Positions 1-5,683 of a DNA stretch of 7,201 nucleotides are shown piece by piece. The notes under the pieces are model-generated. The model ran no database searches, had not been told where the DNA came from, and was given only the letters and a program-made list of their open reading frames with translations. Both the position numbers and the translations under genes were made by a program. Origin of the DNA: Thermoplasmata archaeon (GTDB lineage: Archaea; Thermoplasmatota; Thermoplasmata; Lutacidiplasmatales; UBA184); NCBI GenBank assembly GCA_030044475.1, contig JASHVP010000156.1:1-7201 (forward strand), written 5' to 3'. Numbering within the stretch: the first letter of the stretch is position 1; the number at the start of each line of letters is the position of its first letter.

Positions 1-401
1 AGGAACGACTGCGCGATCCGCGGCCCCCCGCCCAGGGCGATGCCTCCGCCGGGGGCCGACTTCAGACGCGCAACCTCCTCGGTCGGGGTCCCCCGGGCGA
101 AGTAGGTGTTCTCCCAGAGCGATTCCTTCAGGGTCTTCGAAAAGACCACCTTCTGACACCGGTCGGCGAATCGAGAGTAGCTCCGCTGCCACTCGGACGC
201 CTTGGCGTTGTCCTTCTGCTTGGGCCAGTGGGCCGCCCACTTCCGATACGCGTTGCCGCCGAGGATGATGGTGTCGATGGACGCCATTCGGGGTTCCCAC
301 ATCGGATCGTCGGCGGCGTCGGTGTACGGGGGCTCCGCGTACGCCGGGAACTGGGCCTGACCATCGATCGTCATGAACATGAACATCTGGATCTTCCGCA
401 T
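1..401 (-). CDS. Dihydrofolate reductase-like (RibD C-terminal domain) protein, 3' end outside window
   Basis: Partial gene: the first 134 residues read leftward from an ATG at 401 and stay open to the window edge. The N-terminus MRKIQMFMFMTIDG matches the first strand and 'S-L-D-G' turn of the DHFR/RibD-C fold. A segment near residues 43-54 (DTIILGGNAYRKW) corresponds to the family's 'D-x-x-L-x-G-R-x-T-Y' element. KVVFSKTL at 84-91 fits the strand before the cofactor site, and a glycine-rich stretch at 118-126 (GGGIALGGG) fits the NADPH-binding loop. Such proteins are cytosolic NAD(P)H-dependent reductases, usually about 180-210 residues long, and most have no assigned substrate, so true folate or riboflavin synthesis should not be assumed. 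Its own promoter is likely at 431-440. The frame shows normal high-GC codon use and no interruption. Family assignment is fairly firm; the reaction is unknown. Confidence 0.83.
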   Translation of the reverse strand, partial: MRKIQMFMFMTIDGQAQFPAYAEPPYTDAADDPMWEPRMASIDTIILGGNAYRKWAAHWPKQKDNAKASEWQRSYSRFADRCQKVVFSKTLKESLWENTYFARGTPTEEVARLKSAPGGGIALGGGPRIAQSF

Positions 402-430
402 CGTACCACCGTCGGCTCCGACAATCGGTC

Positions 431-440
431 GAGAATAAGT
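431..440 (-). promoter_or_regulatory. Putative TATA box for the DHFR-like gene
   Basis: On the minus strand this reads ACTTATTCTC, an AT-rich island in otherwise GC-rich DNA, centred about 35 bases before the ATG at 401. That spacing would give a transcript with a very short leader. GGTGGT lies just before the start codon and could pair weakly with 16S rRNA. Inferred from position and composition only. Confidence 0.4.
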
Positions 441-560
441 AGGGAACCGCGCGCATGAGCGATCCGTTCCCGATCGGGGGCGGGCGCTCGTGGGTCCCCC
501 TCGGGAGATTCCACGGGCGGGCCGTCCGATCCCGTCCCAACTGGGCGAGCGGCACATCGA

Positions 561-570
561 TGATATAGTT
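561..570 (+). promoter_or_regulatory. Putative TATA box for vapBC
   Basis: TGATATAGTT lies about 32 bases before the vapB ATG at 597. No Shine-Dalgarno sequence is visible between it and the start, so a leaderless or near-leaderless transcript is likely. The bases between box and start contain repeated TGTAG (579-583 and 588-592) and GTATG (576-580 and 595-599) words that might serve as an autoregulatory operator. Confidence 0.5.
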
Positions 571-596
571 GGGATGTATGTAGTGACTGTAGACGT

Positions 597-848
597 ATGG
601 CATCCAAGACCGTGGCGCTCGACGCGGACGCGTACGAGCTGTTGAAGCGACAGAAGCGGTCCGAGGAGAGCTTCAGCGACACCGTCAAGCGGCTGGCCAA
701 GCCACGCCGACCGATCTCGGACTTCGCTGGCATGTGGAGCGACCTCTCGGATAAGGAACGCCGAGAACTCGACCGGGTCTATTCGGGCATCCGCGACGCG
801 GATCGGCGCAGGTCCGAGAGGATCCGACGGCTGTGGGGCGAGAAATGA
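597..848 (+). CDS. vapB: VapB-family antitoxin (COG1753-like)
   Basis: An 83-residue, strongly charged protein directly upstream of a PIN-domain toxin. Residues 1-35 (MASKTVALDADAYELLKRQK, then SFSDTVKRL) match the archaeal VapB/COG1753 antitoxin pattern: a short beta strand, a 'D-x-x-A-Y-x-x-L-K' helix and an 'E-S-F-S-D-x-x-K-R-L' helix, expected to form a ribbon-helix-helix-like DNA-binding dimer. The C-terminal half (about 40-83) is rich in Arg, Asp and Glu and is the part expected to wrap around and inhibit VapC. The stop codon overlaps the vapC start as ATGA, so translation is probably coupled. VapB proteins usually repress their own operon through the promoter, here likely 561-596. ATG at 597 is chosen because the family N-terminus begins exactly there. 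Confidence 0.87.
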   Translation: MASKTVALDADAYELLKRQKRSEESFSDTVKRLAKPRRPISDFAGMWSDLSDKERRELDRVYSGIRDADRRRSERIRRLWGEK

Positions 849-1231
849 AGTGTCTCGACTCCACGTTCTGCATCGACCTGGCGAACGGCGTTCCGGAAGC
901 CCGCGCACGAGCGGAGCAGCTCGTTTCCGCCGGAGAGAGGCTGGCCATCGCGGCGCCAGCCCTGACCGAATTCCTCGTGGGTGCTTTCCACAAGGGCGGA
1001 CAGCGGCTATCCCAGGCGCTCGAGCTCGTAGCCCAACTCGAGATCCTGGACGTCTCCGAGCCCATCGCAATCGACGCCGCCCGGATCGGAGCCGAGTGCG
1101 CCCGTCGCGGCGAACCGGTGGGCACGATCGACCTGCTCATCGCGGCCACGGCCAAGCATCATCACGCTCACCTGCTCACACGAGACCGAGACTTCTCGGT
1201 CGTCCCCAACCTGACCCTAGAAACCTACTGA
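845..1231 (+). CDS. vapC: VapC-family PIN-domain ribonuclease toxin
   Basis: A 128-residue PIN-domain protein, the usual VapC length. The acidic metal-binding residues expected of a PIN nuclease are all visible: Asp5 in MKCLDSTF, Glu42 in ALTEFLVG, Asp96 in GTIDLLIAATA and Asp114/Asp116 in LLTRDRDF. VapC toxins are Mg2+-dependent endoribonucleases that cleave tRNA or rRNA and stop translation until bound by VapB. The target of this one cannot be told from sequence. I chose ATG 845 rather than the in-frame GTG at 833, because 845 overlaps the vapB stop by ATGA and places the first acidic residue at position 5 as in the family. The catalytic set is intact, so the toxin is probably functional. 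It ends convergently with the kelch gene, 133 bases away. Confidence 0.94.
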   Translation: MKCLDSTFCIDLANGVPEARARAEQLVSAGERLAIAAPALTEFLVGAFHKGGQRLSQALELVAQLEILDVSEPIAIDAARIGAECARRGEPVGTIDLLIAATAKHHHAHLLTRDRDFSVVPNLTLETY

Positions 1232-1247
1232 TCGCTCCACGGGGTCG

Positions 1248-1262
1248 CCGGAATCAATCCGG
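1248..1262. repeat. Short perfect inverted repeat between vapC and the kelch gene
   Basis: CCGGA-ATCAA-TCCGG gives a 5-bp stem with a 5-base loop, 17 bases after the vapC stop. It could mark the end of the vapBC transcript, but no T-run follows and such short stems arise by chance in GC-rich DNA. Confidence 0.25.
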
Positions 1263-1320
1263 TAGAATGACGCACCCGAGATCGATAGTCCGCCGGGGTA
1301 CAACTGCTGTTGCAGCTCCA

Positions 1321-1337
1321 CGAACGATCGTCGTTCG
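1321..1337. repeat. Perfect 7-bp hairpin in the convergent vapC/kelch gap
   Basis: CGAACGA-TCG-TCGTTCG is a perfect 7-bp stem with a 3-base loop. It lies 28 bases beyond the kelch stop (minus strand) and 90 bases after the vapC stop, so it could help end or stabilise either transcript. Archaeal termination relies mainly on T-runs, and none is evident here. Confidence 0.35.
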
Positions 1338-1364
1338 GGGCGGTCGATCTCGTCGGGAGGGAGA

Positions 1365-2408
1365 TCAGGGTCCGAGGACCCAGGTCCCGGAGGACCCGAG
1401 GAAGAGCACCACTTCGTTCAGGGATCCGTCGTAGGTCATCAGAGTCGGCCCACTGACGAACGGCGGAGAGTCGGTTACGCTCGCGGTCAGATTGCTCCAA
1501 TCCGTACCTCCGAACGACCAGGTATCCGTCAAGTTCTGCCACACTCCGGTCGTTACCTTGGTGTAGCCGCCGAGCAGCACGACCTTGCCGAGGGCCGTGT
1601 CGTACACGAGCCCCATTCCGGCCCGATTCGACGGGGCGTGCGACGGGTACACTCGTTGCCAGACCCCGGCATGGAACGTCCACGTCGATTGCGCGACGTA
1701 GCCGGACGCGTACCCGTCCACGTAGACCACCTCCCCCGCCGCGGGGTCGTACGTCATCGCTCCGTTCAGGTCGACCGACGGACCGGTGCCGTTGGTGAGG
1801 TTGGACCACGCGTCGTTCTGGAACGCCCAGGTCTCGTGCGAGTCGGCGCCGTCCACGCAGCACCCGCCGGTGAGGAGCACGTAGCCGTCGGACGCGTCGT
1901 AGGCCATCGCGAAGCCGTAGAGCGGCGGGGGCGCTTCGGGCGTCGCGATCGGGGTCCAGGCGTCGTTCGCGAACGTCCAGGTGTCGTTGTAGACCCCGCA
2001 CGACGAGGAGCCCCCGAAGAGGACCAGGGCGCCGATCGCCGAGTCGTAGACGAGGCCGCCGTCCGTCCGCGCGGGGGAGGGACCGGGACCGATATCGGGG
2101 GTCAGGTTCAACCAGGAACCATCGGAGAAGATCCACGTCTCCGAACCCGCGCACCCGCCGGGCGAGGTGAGCAGCACCAGCTCCTGCATCGGAGGGTAGT
2201 AGGCGATCATGCCGGAGGCGGTCGGAGGGGCGGACCCCGCCGACGGCAGCAGCGACCAGGCCAGGCCCGGGGGAGTCCCCGACGAGTGCGAGCGAGGGAG
2301 GAACGGGTTCGTGAGCGTGTGCCCGGGGAATCCCTCTTCGACCGCGACGAGGAGGACGAGGGCGACGCAGAAGGCGCCCACAGCTACAAGGGGGAGGCGC
2401 TTGTCCAC
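1365..2408 (-). CDS. Membrane-anchored kelch-repeat beta-propeller protein
   Basis: A 347-residue protein with an N-terminal hydrophobic segment (about residues 5-23, after MDKRLP) acting as signal or anchor, a Ser/Pro/Gly-rich spacer (about 35-65), and six kelch-like repeats beginning near residues 68, 118, 168, 218, 268 and 323. Each repeat runs 'M/L-x-Y-D-x-x-x-G-x-V-V-L-x-G-G', then 'D/E-T-W-x-F' and 'x-x-W-x-N-L-T'; the last is shortened and closes with GTWVLGP. This predicts a six-bladed propeller facing outside the cell. Six N-x-T sequons (Asn101, 141, 203, 206, 292, 306) suggest surface N-glycosylation. Ligand and role are unknown; metal ligands of galactose oxidase are not identifiable. 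The GTG at 2408 is preferred because a TATA-like box sits about 26 bases before it. The alternative GTG at 2450 adds 14 residues but lies upstream of that box. Its neighbour upstream is the PH-domain membrane protein. Confidence 0.85.
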   Translation of the reverse strand: MDKRLPLVAVGAFCVALVLLVAVEEGFPGHTLTNPFLPRSHSSGTPPGLAWSLLPSAGSAPPTASGMIAYYPPMQELVLLTSPGGCAGSETWIFSDGSWLNLTPDIGPGPSPARTDGGLVYDSAIGALVLFGGSSSCGVYNDTWTFANDAWTPIATPEAPPPLYGFAMAYDASDGYVLLTGGCCVDGADSHETWAFQNDAWSNLTNGTGPSVDLNGAMTYDPAAGEVVYVDGYASGYVAQSTWTFHAGVWQRVYPSHAPSNRAGMGLVYDTALGKVVLLGGYTKVTTGVWQNLTDTWSFGGTDWSNLTASVTDSPPFVSGPTLMTYDGSLNEVVLFLGSSGTWVLGP

Positions 2409-2430
2409 GCCCGGGGACGCTCGGCTGACG

Positions 2431-2444
2431 TATATGTACGTATA
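2431..2444 (-). promoter_or_regulatory. Putative TATA box/near-palindrome for the kelch gene
   Basis: On the minus strand this reads TATACGTACATATA, nearly palindromic (12 of 14 positions symmetrical). It is the strongest AT-rich island nearby and its downstream half is centred about 26 bases before GTG 2408, fitting a leaderless start there. The symmetry could also mean a regulator binding site. Confidence 0.5.
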
Positions 2445-2463
2445 GGGCACGGCGGGCCGGCGG

Positions 2464-3177
2464 TCACCGGCTCTGTCCGATCGCCCCCGTCCCGGTCCGG
2501 CTGGCGAGCAGCGCCTCCGTCCGGCTCTCGATCTCCCGCTCGATGCCGTACGGGTCGGGGACGGCGAGCCACTCCTCGAGGCCGACCGTGTCGCTAGGCA
2601 GACGCTGCCTCGGGTGGGGACGCCGGGCCGTCGTCGAGCCCCCGGGGACCGGTGTCTGCAGGGAGTTGATCTGGACCCACCCGAAGCCGAAGACCTTCAT
2701 TCGGAAGGTCTGGTCCACGTCGACGTCCCGCACCTGGAGGAGGGGGATCTCCCGGAACTCCGTCGACCAGAGGCCGTGCTGATGGATCAGCCGGTACGAC
2801 GTGATGGCGTAGACGTCGCGTCGCCAGTGGACCCACCGAAGGAGGAGACGAATTCCCCGGTCGACGCACCAGGCGAGCGCGACAATCGCCAGGACGTCGA
2901 GGAGGTACGGGACTCGACCCGCGGTCCGCTGCAGCGCCGACGTGGCGCCCCCGAGGGGGGGCAGCCGACGCCAGAGCCACGCCCCCACCGGGACGGCGTT
3001 CCAGATCGCCGATCCGGTCCAATAGAGGAGTCCGAACGAGATGAGGAAAACCACGGTCGCTCGGGGGAACCAGACCCATCGGGACTCGCGTGTGGCGCGC
3101 CAAACGACCTCCTGCGAGCCGAGGACCGACCGACGAACCAGTCGAGCTCCCCGCCCCCCGGTGGCGCGAGCCGTCAC
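2464..3177 (-). CDS. Two-helix membrane protein with bacterial-type PH domain (bPH2/DUF304-like)
   Basis: A 237-residue predicted membrane protein. Residues about 39-59 (ATVVFLISFGLLYW onward) and 90-113 (VPYLLDVLAIVALAWC onward) form two transmembrane segments. The part from about 119 to 178 matches the bacterial PH (DUF304/bPH2) pattern: DVYAITSYRLIHQHGLWS, then REIPLLQVRDVDVDQTF, then VFGFGWVQINSLQT. The tail after residue 180 carries an Arg/Pro-rich stretch and an acidic/basic helix. Such proteins are usually cytosol-facing membrane proteins of unknown job. The frame stays open to 3498, but that would overlap the acetyltransferase gene and add a low-complexity Pro/Gly/Arg stretch. GTG 3177 is preferred because a TATA-like box lies about 25 bases upstream. 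The kelch gene follows in the same direction, and the two may be partly co-transcribed. Confidence 0.84.
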   Translation of the reverse strand: MTARATGGRGARLVRRSVLGSQEVVWRATRESRWVWFPRATVVFLISFGLLYWTGSAIWNAVPVGAWLWRRLPPLGGATSALQRTAGRVPYLLDVLAIVALAWCVDRGIRLLLRWVHWRRDVYAITSYRLIHQHGLWSTEFREIPLLQVRDVDVDQTFRMKVFGFGWVQINSLQTPVPGGSTTARRPHPRQRLPSDTVGLEEWLAVPDPYGIEREIESRTEALLASRTGTGAIGQSR

Positions 3178-3197
3178 GCGGGCCGCACTTCGCTCCC

Positions 3198-3205
3198 GAT
3201 TAAAG
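3198..3205 (-). promoter_or_regulatory. Putative TATA box for the PH-domain gene
   Basis: CTTTAATC on the minus strand is centred about 25 bases before the GTG at 3177, the spacing expected for a leaderless archaeal transcript. It is the main argument for choosing that start over longer versions. Confidence 0.5.
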
Positions 3206-3277
3206 GCCCTGCGGAACGAGGGCCGCCCTCGCCGCGCGACTGCCGGCGCCCCGCCCGCGCCGGGAGCCGAACCTACA

Positions 3278-3286
3278 GCTTGAAAC
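3278..3286 (+). promoter_or_regulatory. Weak TATA-like element for the GNAT gene
   Basis: GCTTGAAAC, about 27 bases before ATG 3309, is the only AT-leaning stretch at the right distance. The match is poor, so this rests mainly on position and on analogy with the other genes here. Confidence 0.25.
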
Positions 3287-3308
3287 TCTGCCGCCGGTTC
3301 CGTGCGGC

Positions 3309-3773
3309 ATGGTGCGCCTCGCCCCGATGGAGGAGACGGAGTACCGACCGTACATCGAGCGGCTGATCCGGACCTACGCGGCGGACCACGTCCGCGCCGG
3401 CCGCTGGACGCCGGCTGAGGGCGAGGGTGAGGCCCGCAAGGAGGTGGAACGCCTCCTGCCCCAGGGCCTCGCGACTCCGAACCAGTTCCTCTTCTCAATC
3501 CTCGCCGGGGAACCGGAGTCGGTGGTCGGGCGGGCCTGGCTGGCCGTCGAGCCCCGCGGCGGCTTCGTGTACGACCTCGAGGTCGACCCGCCCCACCGGC
3601 GACGCGGGTACGCGGAGGCCGCGATGCGCGCGCTCGAGCCGATCGCCCGAGCGCGCGGGGCCGACCGGCTCGGGCTGCACGTCTTCGGCGACAATGTCGG
3701 GGCGCGGGGGCTATACCGGAAGCTGGGGTATTCGGAGACGCACGTGATCATGTCGAAACCGCTTCCCGAGTAG
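3309..3773 (+). CDS. GNAT-family N-acetyltransferase
   Basis: A 154-residue protein with a typical GNAT fold. It moves an acetyl group from acetyl-CoA to an amine on a small molecule or protein; the substrate is not predictable. Motif A is clear: the strand FVYDLEVDP (86-94) is followed by the pyrophosphate-binding loop R97-R-R-G100-Y-A102 (R-x-x-G-x-A) and the helix AAMRALEPIARARG. Motif B is LGLHVFGDNVGARGLYRKLG (121-140) then Y141, with the family's Asn129 and Tyr136. N-terminal helices 8-50 would form the substrate side. ATG 3309 is chosen because 'M-V-R-L-A-P-M' is a usual GNAT beginning; the next ATG at 3327 would remove that first strand. A zinc-ribbon gene starts 3 bases after its stop, so the two are very likely co-transcribed and translationally linked. 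Confidence 0.93.
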   Translation: MVRLAPMEETEYRPYIERLIRTYAADHVRAGRWTPAEGEGEARKEVERLLPQGLATPNQFLFSILAGEPESVVGRAWLAVEPRGGFVYDLEVDPPHRRRGYAEAAMRALEPIARARGADRLGLHVFGDNVGARGLYRKLGYSETHVIMSKPLPE

Positions 3774-3776
3774 GGG

Positions 3777-3956
3777 ATGCGACCGGAACCGGCCGCGGGC
3801 GTGCCACCGGACGCGTCGACCGGGGGCGGACGCTGCCGTCGCTGCGGAGGCCCCCTGACCGGCCCGATCAGCGGAGATCTCCACTGCTACCTCCTGTGTC
3901 CCGCGTGCGGCCAGCGGTATCCCCTCGACGACCCGACGTCGGAAGCGCCGCGGTGA
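3777..3956 (+). CDS. Small zinc-ribbon protein (59 aa)
   Basis: A short frame that begins 3 bases after the acetyltransferase stop. It has two Cys-x-x-Cys knuckles, C20-R-R-C23-G-G and C41-P-A-C44-G, separated by 17 residues, with an additional Cys37. The layout, including 'C-P-A-C-G-Q-R-Y-P-L' with its aromatic residue after the second knuckle, is typical of a zinc ribbon. Residues 1-18 are Pro/Gly/Ala-rich and probably disordered. Such mini-proteins can bind nucleic acid or proteins, but no function can be assigned. The tight spacing suggests it is made together with the GNAT enzyme and may be its partner or adapter; this is inference. Cysteine spacing makes a chance frame unlikely, although its small size leaves some doubt. 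Confidence 0.75.
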   Translation: MRPEPAAGVPPDASTGGGRCRRCGGPLTGPISGDLHCYLLCPACGQRYPLDDPTSEAPR

Positions 3957-4024
3957 GGGCGCGGCCCCCCGCCGCTCCCGGAGCGCCGCTGACCGGGGAC
4001 CGAAGGGGGCCGGCGACGGAGACA

Positions 4025-4034
4025 GACTTATGAG
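4025..4034 (+). promoter_or_regulatory. Putative TATA box for the molybdoenzyme gene
   Basis: GACTTATGAG is the only AT-rich stretch in the 132-base gap before this gene. It is centred about 59 bases before GTG 4089, implying a leader of roughly 30 bases. That fits the presence of a ribosome binding site here, unlike the leaderless neighbours. Confidence 0.4.
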
Positions 4035-4077
4035 GGCGGACCTGCCCCAGTTCGCTGGGCGCGGAGCTCCGCTGCCC

Positions 4078-4083
4078 GGAGGG
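4078..4083 (+). promoter_or_regulatory. Shine-Dalgarno site deciding the GTG start at 4089
   Basis: GGAGGG, 5 bases before GTG 4089, matches the anti-Shine-Dalgarno sequence and supports this start. Confidence 0.6.
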
Positions 4084-4088
4084 CAGCC

Positions 4089-5243
4089 GTGAGCGCGATC
4101 CCGGACCGTCGGAGAGCACCGCCGGCCGAGGAAGCCCCCGGCCCGAAGGAGATCCGGGAGTCGCCGCTCGAGGTCCGACCTCCGACCCCGGACGCCCTGT
4201 GCATCGAAACCCCGCTCGCGTCGCTCGACCCGCCGACGACGCCGACCGACCACTTCTTCGTCCGGAACCATTTCGCCACCCCGCACGTCGACGTCGAGGC
4301 GTGGCGGATCCGCGTCGAGGGCGCGGTCGATCGCCCGTTCGAGCTCACCTACGACGAACTGGCGGCCCTTCCCCGCCACGAGGTGGAGGCCGTCCTCGAG
4401 TGCGCGGGCAACAGCCGTTCGTCCGTGCGGCCGCGGCCCGAGGGCGTCCTCTGGCGCAACGGGGCCGTCGGAACGGCGGTCTGGCGAGGGGTTCCGCTGG
4501 CCGCCCTCCTCCAGCGGGCCGGAGTTCGACCCGGCGCGGTCGAGGTCCTTCTGGAAGGCGCCGATCGCGGGCAGGAGCCAGGGGTGAAGGACGAGATCTC
4601 GTTCCAGATGAGCATCACCCTCTCCAAGGCGCTCGACGACGACACCCTCGTCGCGCTCGAGATGAACGGCGCCCCGCTCTCCCGTCGGCACGGGTTCCCG
4701 GCGCGGGTCGTGGTCCCGGACTGGTACGGCATGGCGTCGGTCAAGTGGGTGACCCGGGTCGTCGTCCTGCCGGAGGCGTTCCAGGGCCACTTCCGGACCC
4801 GGGCCTACGCCTACATCGCGGAGGGAGATTCCGCCGAATCCGAGAAGCGTCCGGTCACGACCGTCCGCGTCAAGTCGCTGATCACCTGGCCGAAGGACGG
4901 CGCGGTGCTCCCGCCGGGCCCGCTGCGGCTCCGCGGCGTGGCGTGGTCTGGCCACGGCCGGATCGTTCGCGTCGACGTGAACCTCGGAGGGCTCGGGGGT
5001 CCCCGCGAGGAGGAGACCTGGCATCCGGCGGTCTTGCTCCCGGCCGAGTCGCCCCATTCGTGGACGCACTGGGAGTTCGAGGGCCACGCCGCGCGTCCGG
5101 GGTTCTACGTGATCCGGGCCCGGGCGACCGACGAGCAGGGCCACACCCAGCCCGTGCAGGCGACCTGGAACTTCCGCGGCCTGGGGAACAACTCGATCCA
5201 CGCCGTGCCGGTCGAGGTGCGACGCCCCGCGGCGGGCTCCTGA
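4089..5243 (+). CDS. Sulfite oxidase-family molybdopterin-dependent oxidoreductase
   Basis: A 384-residue protein with the two-domain sulfite-oxidase layout. The Moco domain (about 50-245) contains FFVRNHF (56-62), whose Arg59 matches the anion-binding Arg of sulfite oxidases; LECAGNSR (103-110), with Cys105 as the expected molybdenum ligand; and WYGMASVKWVTRV (212-224). The C-terminal part (about 255-378) is the immunoglobulin-like dimerisation domain, ending near NFRGLGNN. The enzyme should carry out an oxygen-atom transfer such as sulfite to sulfate, but the family is broad and the substrate is not proven. There is no heme domain, and the first 50 residues are charged and Pro-rich with no Tat or other signal peptide, so a cytoplasmic location is predicted. 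The electron acceptor is not encoded nearby. It converges on msrB with 7 bases between stop codons. Confidence 0.93.
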   Translation: MSAIPDRRRAPPAEEAPGPKEIRESPLEVRPPTPDALCIETPLASLDPPTTPTDHFFVRNHFATPHVDVEAWRIRVEGAVDRPFELTYDELAALPRHEVEAVLECAGNSRSSVRPRPEGVLWRNGAVGTAVWRGVPLAALLQRAGVRPGAVEVLLEGADRGQEPGVKDEISFQMSITLSKALDDDTLVALEMNGAPLSRRHGFPARVVVPDWYGMASVKWVTRVVVLPEAFQGHFRTRAYAYIAEGDSAESEKRPVTTVRVKSLITWPKDGAVLPPGPLRLRGVAWSGHGRIVRVDVNLGGLGGPREEETWHPAVLLPAESPHSWTHWEFEGHAARPGFYVIRARATDEQGHTQPVQATWNFRGLGNNSIHAVPVEVRRPAAGS

Positions 5244-5250
5244 GGCCGCC

Positions 5251-5661
5251 CTACCCGGATCCGGCTCCGCGGCGTACCGGCGCGTCGTCCGGCACGAACC
5301 GCATCGAGATCGAGTTGACGCAGTGACGGGTGTTCTTGGGCGTGAACCGCTCCCCCTCGAAGACGTGCCCCAGGTGCGCCCCACATCGGGCGCACTGGAT
5401 CTCGACACGCTCTCCGTCCGCGTCGGGGAGTCGCTGGACGGCGCCCGGGATCTCGTCGTCGAAGCTCGGCCATCCGCAGCCGGCGTCGAACTTCGCTTCG
5501 GAGCGGTAGAGCGGCAGGCCGCACCGCTTGCAGAGGTAGACCCCCGCGCGCCGCTCGTGCTCGTACTCGCCGGAGAACGGAGGTTCCGTGCCCTTGTGCA
5601 CGATGACGCGCTCCTCGGCGCGCGAGAGAGGCCGGTAGTTCGGGACTGCGGCGTCCGCCAT
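5251..5661 (-). CDS. msrB: Peptide-methionine (R)-S-oxide reductase MsrB
   Basis: A 136-residue, full-length MsrB. It reduces the R form of methionine sulfoxide in proteins, normally with thioredoxin, as an oxidative-damage repair step in the cytosol. The catalytic motif RHCVNSISMRF (113-123) has the nucleophile Cys114. Cys62 in GCGWPSF sits where many MsrBs have the resolving cysteine. The structural zinc site is complete: C44-K-R-C47 and C90-A-R-C93. The substrate-pocket elements GTEPPFSGEY (24-33) and GAHLGHVF (94-101) are also present. There is no MsrA domain and no signal peptide. The ATG at 5661 has a TATA-like box about 27 bases upstream and no Shine-Dalgarno site, suggesting a leaderless mRNA. 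It faces the molybdoenzyme gene, with almost no space for separate terminators. Confidence 0.96.
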   Translation of the reverse strand: MADAAVPNYRPLSRAEERVIVHKGTEPPFSGEYEHERRAGVYLCKRCGLPLYRSEAKFDAGCGWPSFDDEIPGAVQRLPDADGERVEIQCARCGAHLGHVFEGERFTPKNTRHCVNSISMRFVPDDAPVRRGAGSG

Positions 5662-5683
5662 CGCCCGACGTAGGGGCGGCCGG

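Noticed and set aside
455..568. Possible 37-codon frame (ATG 455, stop 566-568) in the divergent promoter region
   Set aside because: It has no ribosome site or recognisable motif, and its end overlaps the vapB TATA box, so it is most likely chance.
833..844. GTG 833 as vapC start
   Set aside because: It would add four residues not expected in the family. ATG 845 has the ATGA overlap with vapB and puts the first catalytic Asp at residue 5.
1225..2154. 309-codon minus-strand frame over the kelch gene
   Set aside because: It is frame-shifted relative to the kelch frame, Arg-rich, has no recognisable domain, and the kelch repeats are clearly in the other frame.
3973..3985. CGCTC-CCG-GAGCG stem-loop after the zinc-ribbon gene, a possible terminator
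   Set aside because: It has only five base pairs in very GC-rich DNA and no T-run, so it is too likely by chance to list as a feature.
4199..5326. 375-codon plus-strand frame inside the molybdoenzyme gene
   Set aside because: It has an Arg/Pro/Gly-rich shadow composition, while the sulfite-oxidase motifs run through the other frame without a break.
4089..5661. Molybdoenzyme as MsrP of an MsrPQ methionine-sulfoxide repair system
   Set aside because: MsrP lacks the C-terminal dimerisation domain seen here and carries a Tat signal, and no MsrQ heme membrane partner is present. The sulfite-oxidase-like layout fits better.
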